NCBI GenBank assembly: GCA_949093475.1
Contig: CARXAY010000087.1
Span: 1-6,070, forward strand
DNA: 6,070 nt
Origin: an uncultured Oscillospiraceae bacterium
GTDB lineage: Bacteria; Bacillota; Clostridia; Oscillospirales; Oscillospiraceae
Reading direction: 5' to 3'
This document shows positions 1 to 3,465 of the stretch, piece by piece. The notes under the pieces were generated by a model that was not told the origin of the DNA, ran no database searches, and was given only the letters and a program-made list of their open reading frames with translations. Made by a program: the position numbers and the translations under genes. Every line of letters begins with the position of its first letter. Position 1 is the stretch's first letter.

Positions 1-1
1 C

Positions 2-85
2 CAGCTCCCTGACCGGCCCGGCTCCCTGCTGGCCGTGGCCCAGATCGTATTCCTCCTCTATTTGAAGTCCAAGGGGAAGCTGTGA
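2..85 (+). CDS. C-terminal end of an unidentified, probably membrane-associated protein (partial)
   Basis: One frame is open from the window edge to a TGA at 83-85 and gives 27 residues. They contain a hydrophobic run (LLAVAQIVFLLYL) followed by a basic tail, KSKGKL. This resembles a last transmembrane helix with a positively charged cytoplasmic end. The other forward frame checked (starting at base 1) meets a stop at once, and a strong terminator follows 12 bases after the TGA. Both support a real gene end on this strand. Too little is visible to name a family or function. Confidence 0.55.
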   Translation, partial: QLPDRPGSLLAVAQIVFLLYLKSKGKL

Positions 86-97
86 ACATGGAAAACA

Positions 98-128
98 CCC
101 CTCGACCAGCGGTCGAGGGGCTTTTTTT
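98..128 (+). terminator. Factor-independent terminator of the upstream partial gene
   Basis: A perfect 10-bp stem (98-107 with 111-120, CCCCTCGACC/GGTCGAGGGG) has a 3-nt AGC loop and is followed by C and seven T residues (122-128). It lies just after the stop at 85 and ends 10 bases before the -35 box of the next gene, so it separates the two transcription units. Confidence 0.93.
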
Positions 129-138
129 GCCTGTTTCC

Positions 139-167
139 TTGACTTTTGCGCGTCCGGCGGTTACTAT
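139..167 (+). promoter_or_regulatory. Sigma-A promoter of the first XRE membrane regulator
   Basis: A -35 box TTGACT (139-144) and a -10 box TACTAT (162-167) are separated by exactly 17 bp. Both match the vegetative consensus well. Transcription should start near 173-175, leaving a leader of about 53 nt before the ATG at 228. Confidence 0.82.
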
Positions 168-186
168 GAGGACACCGCGCCGGACG
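151..186. promoter_or_regulatory. Candidate operator: 9-bp inverted repeat flanking the -10 box
   Basis: CGTCCGGCG (151-159) and its exact reverse complement CGCCGGACG (178-186) sit symmetrically around the -10 box, separated by 18 bases. One arm is in the promoter spacer and the other just past the expected transcription start. XRE-family proteins often repress their own promoters through such symmetric sites, so autoregulation by the adjacent gene is plausible. The binding itself is inferred. Confidence 0.5.
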
Positions 187-227
187 GTCTGCGCGGCCAT
201 TTCATTCACACCCGGGAGGTGTCTTTG

Positions 228-1265
228 ATGGAAGAAAAGCGGCCCTTTGGCGACTACATCCGCCGCAAGCGGCAGGAGGCGGGGCTGACCCAGCGGGAGC
301 TGGCGGCCCGCCTGTTCGTCACCGAATCCAGCGTCAGCAAATGGGAGCGGGGGCTTTCCTATCCCGACGTGCCCATCATTACCTCGATTTGTAAGGAGCT
401 GGGCATTTCGGAGCATGAATTTTTCACCGCCTGCGACGACGACAAGGCTCACGCGCAGGAGCGGGCCGCCGCCGTTTGGCATGGGCTGACCAAGACCTTC
501 CGTGTTATCTGTCTGGTGGGCTACGCCGTGGCGCTGGTGACCTGCTTCATCTGTGATCTGGCGATCTTCCACGCGCTGGACTGGTTTTGGATCGTTTTGA
601 CCGCGCTGGCCTTGGCCTTTTGCTTCACCAACCTGCCCGCTTATGTGAAAGAGGAGCGCATCGCCGTCTGCTTGGGGGCGGCCACCGCTTGCCTGCTGCT
701 TTTGCTCCTGTCCTGCTGGTTCTACGTGGGCGGCAAGTGGATCTTGGCCGGGCTGGGGATCACCGCTGTGTCGCTGGCCCTCCCGTGGGGCTGGTGGGCG
801 ATTTGGCGGTTTTACGGCAAGCACGTCCTGACCCTGTGCGTGGCCCTGACCACCGTGTGGGTGTTTCCCCTGCTGGCGGTGATCCGGGTCTTTGCCGGGG
901 GCGGGGAGGCGTGGCTTTTGCCCTTGGCCTACCCCCTTGCGCTGGTGGGCGGGGTGTTTTTGTGGGGCTACTATCTGGCCCTGCGGCTGCCTAAGAGCCC
1001 GCTACTAAAGACCGGGCTGTGCGTTCTCTTGAGCGCCCTCGCCACCCCAACGTTCAACGCCCTGTGCGATGTGCTGCTGGGGGAGGGGTACGCCAGCGTG
1101 CCCTTCCTGCAATACTTTTCCGTCCCGGCCATGGCGGCCCGCCTGCGGGCGGGCGACCCGGACTGGGTCAATATCCTTATCACCCTCATCCTCGCCGCCG
1201 CCGGCATTGCTTTGACCGTCATCGGCGGGGTAGCGGAGCGCCGCCGCAGAAAGGAAACGATGTAG
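228..1265 (+). CDS. XRE-family helix-turn-helix regulator with polytopic membrane domain
   Basis: This 345-residue protein has a Cro/C1-type HTH at about residues 7-62 (IRRKRQEAGLTQRELAARL, then VTESSVSKWERG as the recognition region). A short linker is followed by about eight hydrophobic helices, near residues 92-112, 117-136, 145-166, 170-188, 197-221, 228-251, 260-280 and 312-334. The end is very basic (ERRRRKETM). I chose the ATG at 228 because GGGAGG (214-219) sits 8 nt upstream. The in-frame GTG at 219 overlaps that ribosome binding site and cannot be the start. A membrane-anchored DNA-binding protein could sense envelope state or a small molecule, but no ligand can be read from the sequence. 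It is monocistronic, with its own promoter and a terminator downstream. Such XRE-membrane proteins are common but poorly characterised in Clostridia. Confidence 0.9.
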   Translation: MEEKRPFGDYIRRKRQEAGLTQRELAARLFVTESSVSKWERGLSYPDVPIITSICKELGISEHEFFTACDDDKAHAQERAAAVWHGLTKTFRVICLVGYAVALVTCFICDLAIFHALDWFWIVLTALALAFCFTNLPAYVKEERIAVCLGAATACLLLLLLSCWFYVGGKWILAGLGITAVSLALPWGWWAIWRFYGKHVLTLCVALTTVWVFPLLAVIRVFAGGGEAWLLPLAYPLALVGGVFLWGYYLALRLPKSPLLKTGLCVLLSALATPTFNALCDVLLGEGYASVPFLQYFSVPAMAARLRAGDPDWVNILITLILAAAGIALTVIGGVAERRRRKETM

Positions 1266-1332
1266 GGCGCGACCACTGGGCGCGCCGGGGTCGTCGCGCC
1301 CTACGCGGGCGGGTTTAGAACCCGCCCCTACA
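1261..1332. repeat. REP-like palindromic intergenic element
   Basis: The element is bounded by TGTAGG (1261-1266) and its reverse complement CCTACA (1327-1332). Inside are two hairpins. TAGGGCGCGAC (1263-1273) pairs with GTCGCGCCCTA (1293-1303). GGGCGGGTT (1307-1315) pairs with AACCCGCCC (1319-1327) around a TAG loop. The first TAG (1263-1265) is the stop codon of the upstream gene. There is no T-tract, so it is not itself a terminator; the true one follows at 1352. GC-rich palindromes starting TGTAGGG resemble small dispersed repeats of high-GC Clostridia genomes. A partial relative lies at 3420-3446. Confidence 0.65.
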
Positions 1333-1351
1333 AGGGAAATGTTGACGCGAT

Positions 1352-1385
1352 AAAAAGAGCCTCGCCAAGCGGCGAGGCTCTTTTT
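1352..1385. terminator. Bidirectional terminator between convergent XRE genes
   Basis: A perfect 15-bp stem (1352-1366 with 1371-1385) closes an AAGC tetraloop. The stem core is GAGCCTCGCC/GGCGAGGCTC, flanked by five A on the left and five T on the right, so RNA from either strand ends in a hairpin plus U-tract. It lies 86 bases after the plus-strand stop and 7 bases beyond the minus-strand stop. Confidence 0.93.
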
Positions 1386-1392
1386 CGATGGG

Positions 1393-2274
1393 TCAGTTTT
1401 TCTTTTGCAGACTTTCTACAATGCCGCAGGCGATGCCGCCAATGGGGAACACCACCCAGCCGGGGTGCCACAGGTTCTGGGTAAAGCCCAAAAAGAGGTA
1501 AATGGCGGTGGCGGTGAGCATGATCGCGCCGCTGATATCCCGGCCATGGGGCTGCTCCGGCTCTGGGTGGTACATGGAATGGCGAATGCCCAGCCAAACG
1601 ATGGTGGCCACGCACACCGCCAGCAGGGCCATAAAGCCCGCAACCGCCAGAGTGAGCAGAAATTCGTTGTGTTCAAACAGGACGGCGGCGGCCACCAGCA
1701 GGGCCACGCTCACCAGCACCCCCGCCACCGCGGCGGCGAGACCGCCCCGGAACTTGGCGTCAAAGTCGGCTGCCTCATCGGGATAGGGGCACGGGGGCTG
1801 GACGGGGTACGCCTTTTGGAAGTTGCCGTGATCCAGACCGGCAAACACAAAGTTGAACACCGCGCAGGCCAACAGCACCAGCACGGGCAAAGCGACAAAA
1901 CCGGAGTTGAAAAACGCCGCTGCCGCCACGGTGAGGGCCACCCCCACCAGCACCAGCGCCACCCCCAGAGCGATCTGGAACGCGAAGCGGCTCATGTGCC
2001 CGGCAAACACCGCCCAGTCCCCGGCGGGGTCATCGACCGGGACGGCGTCGTCCGCCGCAGGGGTCTCTTCCTCTAACGGCCGGCGCATGAGCTGATCCAG
2101 AGAACAGCCCAGCAGGTCGGCCAGCGTCAGCAAGGTGGACGCCTCCGGGAGGCCCTGTCCCGATTCCCACTTGCCTACGGCCTGCCGGGACACCCCCAGC
2201 GCCTCCGCCAAGGTCTCCTGCGTGTAGCCCGCCCGCTTGCGGAGTGCGGCCAGATTTTCTGCAAAATATGTCAT
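1393..2274 (-). CDS. XRE-family helix-turn-helix protein with six-helix membrane domain
   Basis: This 293-residue protein opens with a Cro/C1-type HTH at about residues 5-62 (LAALRKRAGYTQETLAEAL, VSRQAVGKWESG). An acidic linker (EEETPAADDAVPVDD, about 68-82) follows. Six likely membrane helices come next, near 98-121, 125-146, 177-201, 205-229, 247-268 and 272-288, and the end is basic (QKKN). The start is the ATG at 2274 because AAAGGAGG (2290-2283) lies 8 nt upstream. A longer frame reaching 2331 would add 19 residues unlike an HTH protein and would run through the promoter. It shares architecture with the gene at 228-1265 but little obvious sequence outside the HTH, so it is not a recent duplicate. 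It lies downstream of, and co-directional with, the dtxR-family gene. What it senses cannot be read from the sequence. Confidence 0.9.
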   Translation of the reverse strand: MTYFAENLAALRKRAGYTQETLAEALGVSRQAVGKWESGQGLPEASTLLTLADLLGCSLDQLMRRPLEEETPAADDAVPVDDPAGDWAVFAGHMSRFAFQIALGVALVLVGVALTVAAAAFFNSGFVALPVLVLLACAVFNFVFAGLDHGNFQKAYPVQPPCPYPDEAADFDAKFRGGLAAAVAGVLVSVALLVAAAVLFEHNEFLLTLAVAGFMALLAVCVATIVWLGIRHSMYHPEPEQPHGRDISGAIMLTATAIYLFLGFTQNLWHPGWVVFPIGGIACGIVESLQKKN

Positions 2275-2298
2275 CTTGTTGACCTCCTTTGTGGGGCC

Positions 2299-2327
2299 AT
2301 TGTACCGTGGCAGGGGGGAAGAATCCA
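2299..2327 (-). promoter_or_regulatory. Probable promoter of the minus-strand XRE gene
   Basis: On the minus strand a good -10 box TACAAT (plus 2299-2304) is preceded at 17 bp by a weak -35 box TGGATT (plus 2322-2327). The predicted start falls about 10 bases or less upstream of the strong ribosome binding site at 2283-2290, so the leader is short. Read-through from the dtxR-family gene, whose stop is at 2367, is also possible. Confidence 0.45.
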
Positions 2328-2366
2328 CCAACTTAGGGTTTGAATTTCACAAAAACCGCCGCAACA

Positions 2367-2741
2367 CTAAGTTGCCTCCCCTTGCGCTGCATGGGCTACC
2401 AGCTTTTCAAAGGTCTCGTCGCTCAAATCGTGTTCCACCTTGCAGGCGTCCCGCTCCGCCACCTCCGGGGACACCCCCAGACGAATAAAAAAGGCGGTGA
2501 GCGTCCTGTGGCGGTCGATAATACGCTGGGCCACCGCCTCCCCCTGCGGGGTGAGGGAGATGATCCCGTCTCGATCCACCGTGATATAGCCGCTTTCCCG
2601 CAGACGCTTCATGCCAACGCTGACGCTGGGCTTGGAGTAGCCCAGATCGGCCACCACGTCGATGCTGCGAACCTCCTTGCCCTCCTGCCGGAGTTTCAAA
2701 ATGGACTCCAAATAGTCCTCTCCTGATTCGTGGATGGACAT
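2367..2741 (-). CDS. DtxR/MntR-family metal-dependent transcriptional repressor
   Basis: This 124-residue protein is a short-form DtxR-family regulator. A winged HTH at about residues 7-65 includes the recognition helix SKPSVSVGMKRL (36-47). The metal-binding dimerisation domain follows (about 66-118). The C-terminal SH3-like domain of full-length DtxR/IdeR is absent, as in MntR. Candidate metal ligands by alignment from memory are D9 and E12 (ESGEDYLESI), H78 (DRHRTL), and C100, E103 and H104 (DACKVEHDLSDE). D9/E12 look MntR-like, whereas Cys at 100 matches DtxR C102. Its divergence from feoAAB and the GTTAG palindromes between them make it the likely Fe2+-responsive repressor of the operon. 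The ATG at 2741 has AAAGGAGG (2757-2750) 8 nt upstream. Manganese sensing cannot be excluded. Confidence 0.92.
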   Translation of the reverse strand: MSIHESGEDYLESILKLRQEGKEVRSIDVVADLGYSKPSVSVGMKRLRESGYITVDRDGIISLTPQGEAVAQRIIDRHRTLTAFFIRLGVSPEVAERDACKVEHDLSDETFEKLVAHAAQGEAT

Positions 2742-2769
2742 GGCCGCCGCCTCCTTTGCCTTGATAGGT

Positions 2770-2788
2770 TTAGGTTAGCATATCCAAA
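2770..2788. promoter_or_regulatory. Degenerate DtxR-like operator over the dtxR promoter
   Basis: TTAGGTTAG (2770-2778), one central C, then ATATCCAAA (2780-2788) follows the classical DtxR/IdeR operator layout of two 9-bp arms around one base. The left arm is a perfect consensus half-site and the right arm matches at six of nine positions. The left arm also sits in a TAGGTT-TAGGTT direct repeat (2765-2776). The site covers the likely -10 and spacer of the minus-strand promoter, so it suggests autorepression. Confidence 0.6.
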
Positions 2789-2800
2789 CTTAAAGGGCAA
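2772..2800 (-). promoter_or_regulatory. Probable promoter of the dtxR-family gene
   Basis: On the minus strand TTGCCC (plus 2795-2800) and TAACCT (plus 2772-2777) are 17 bp apart. The -10 is preceded by TGC, an extended -10 (TGn) that would compensate for its poor match. Transcription would begin near 2765, leaving about 24 nt before the ATG, enough for the strong ribosome binding site at 2750-2757. Confidence 0.5.
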
Positions 2801-2821
2801 GAAAAATTTTCCCCGACCCTC

Positions 2822-2850
2822 TTGACAAATGGATGGAGTTAGCCTATACT
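2822..2850 (+). promoter_or_regulatory. Sigma-A promoter of the feoA-feoA-feoB operon
   Basis: A perfect -35 TTGACA (2822-2827) and a near-perfect -10 TATACT (2845-2850) are separated by 17 bp. An A/T-rich stretch (2801-2810, GAAAAATTTT) just upstream could act as an UP element. Such a strong promoter implies that control is by repression, and the -10 box lies within a palindromic operator. The predicted start near 2857 gives a leader of about 79 nt. Confidence 0.88.
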
Positions 2851-2856
2851 AACTCC
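2835..2856. promoter_or_regulatory. Operator 1 of the feo operon, overlapping the -10 box
   Basis: This perfect palindrome has 8-bp arms GGAGTTAG (2835-2842) and CTAACTCC (2849-2856) around six bases, CCTATA. It covers the whole -10 box and the start-site region, so a bound repressor would exclude RNA polymerase. The segment GTTAGCCTA within it matches the centre of the classical DtxR operator. Confidence 0.75.
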
Positions 2857-2860
2857 GCAA

Positions 2861-2882
2861 GCGGTTAGAGATGCCTAACCGC
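2861..2882. promoter_or_regulatory. Operator 2 of the feo operon, in the leader
   Basis: Perfect 8-bp arms GCGGTTAG (2861-2868) and CTAACCGC (2875-2882) flank six bases, AGATGC. The architecture is the same as operator 1, and the centres lie 26 bp apart. It is downstream of the predicted start, so it could act as a roadblock. The transcript could also fold it as an 8-bp hairpin with a 6-nt loop; it lacks a T-tract and is not a terminator. Confidence 0.7.
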
Positions 2883-2898
2883 TATGATATTCCAAATA

Positions 2899-2916
2899 GG
2901 TTAGCGTCAGCTAACC
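2899..2916. promoter_or_regulatory. Operator 3 of the feo operon, just before the feoA1 ribosome binding site
   Basis: GGTTAG (2899-2904) and CTAACC (2911-2916) flank six bases, CGTCAG, whose outer bases also pair to give 7-bp arms with a 4-nt loop. It shares the GTTAG-N6-CTAAC core of operators 1 and 2; its centre is 36 bp from operator 2. It ends only 4 bases before the feoA1 ribosome binding site (2921-2927), so an RNA hairpin here could also affect ribosome access. Confidence 0.65.
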
Positions 2917-2935
2917 GAAGAAAGGAGCGAGGACG

Positions 2936-3145
2936 ATGCCGTTGACCTTGGCGCAGGTGGGAGAACCGGTGACCATTCGGCGCGTCGCGGGGAAGGACGA
3001 GGTGCGTCTCCATCTGGCGGAGCTGGGCTTCGTGGAGGACGCGGTGGTGACGGTGGTCAGCGCGCTGGCGGGCAATTTGATCTTGCAGGTCAAGGACGGC
3101 CGGGTGGCGCTGGACGCCGGACTGGCAAGCCGCATTTTCATTTAG
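2936..3145 (+). CDS. feoA: FeoA-type ferrous iron transport accessory protein (first copy)
   Basis: This 69-residue protein is a single FeoA domain, an SH3-like beta-barrel related to the C-terminal domain of DtxR. Typical features are the opening MPLTLAQVGEPVTIRRVAG, the central LAELGFVEDAVVTVVS (helix plus strand), and the ending NLILQVKDGRVALDAGLASRIFI. FeoA proteins are cytoplasmic and thought to bind and modulate FeoB; their biochemical role is unsettled. This copy resembles the first, GKDE-containing FeoA of Firmicutes feo operons. The ATG at 2936 has AAAGGAG (2921-2927) 8 nt upstream. It is the first gene of the operon, 56 bases before the second copy, and its length is normal for the family (about 70-80 residues). 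Confidence 0.93.
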   Translation: MPLTLAQVGEPVTIRRVAGKDEVRLHLAELGFVEDAVVTVVSALAGNLILQVKDGRVALDAGLASRIFI

Positions 3146-3201
3146 AAGCGTCCGAGCCGTTGCGAACAGGCGAGACGTGACAACGAAAGGGAGGAAACAG
3201 G

Positions 3202-3423
3202 ATGAAAACACTAAAGGACGTGGCAGTGGGGCAGAAGGCCACTGTGGTCAAGCTCCACGGGGAAGGGGCGACCCGGCGGCGGATCTTGGACATGGGCCTG
3301 ACCCGCGGGGTGGAGATCCTTGTACGTAAGGTCGCACCTTTGGGCGACCCCATGGAGCTTTCCGTGCGCGGGTATGAGCTGAGCGTGCGGAAGGCGGACG
3401 CCGAACTCATCGAGGTCATGTAG
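3202..3423 (+). CDS. feoA: FeoA-type ferrous iron transport accessory protein (second copy)
   Basis: This 73-residue single FeoA domain opens MKTLKDVAVGQKATVVKLHG. It contains RRRILDMGLTRGVEILVRK (residues 25-43) and the strongly family-typical APLGDPMELSVRGYELSVRK (45-64). It differs clearly from the first copy, so the two are long-diverged paralogues with presumably distinct contacts to FeoB, not a recent duplication. The ribosome binding site AAAGGGAGG (3186-3194) lies 7 nt before the ATG. The TAG stop (3421-3423) coincides with the start of a small GC-rich palindrome, and feoB begins 42 bases later. Paired FeoA genes ahead of feoB are common in Clostridia. Confidence 0.95.
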   Translation: MKTLKDVAVGQKATVVKLHGEGATRRRILDMGLTRGVEILVRKVAPLGDPMELSVRGYELSVRKADAELIEVM

Positions 3424-3446
3424 GGCGCGGCTTCCCAGACGCGCCG
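3420..3446. repeat. Short palindrome between feoA2 and feoB, resembling the element at 1261
   Basis: The sequence TGTAGGGCGCG (3419-3429) is identical to the left end of the element at 1261-1271, and CGCGCCGG (3440-3447) parallels CGCGCCGG after a similar gap there. GGCGCG (3424-3429) and CGCGCC (3440-3445) can pair as a 6-bp stem with a 10-nt loop. As in the first element, the TAG serves as the stop of the preceding gene. The hairpin may modestly tune feoB expression or mRNA stability; without a T-tract it should not terminate. Confidence 0.5.
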
Positions 3447-3465
3447 GTAATGAGGAAAGGAGACG

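Noticed and set aside
219..227. GTG start three codons upstream of the first XRE gene
   Set aside because: The GTG overlaps the GGGAGG ribosome binding site at 214-219; the ATG at 228 has the right spacing.
2275..2331. N-terminal extension of the minus-strand XRE gene by 19 residues
   Set aside because: It would read through the AAAGGAGG site and the likely promoter, and the extra residues (starting MVDSSPLPRYNG) look non-coding. The ATG at 2274 has a perfectly spaced ribosome binding site.
2329..2374. Inverted repeat CAACTTAG (2329-2336) and CTAAGTTG (2367-2374) around the dtxR stop
   Set aside because: The arms are 8 bp but 30 bases apart, with no T-tract after the stem on the minus strand. 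It could be chance or a weak stabilising structure; not enough to call a terminator or attenuator.
3146..3201. Possible small gene or regulatory site between the two feoA genes
   Set aside because: The 56 bases hold only the ribosome binding site of the second copy; I see no promoter, palindrome or open frame.
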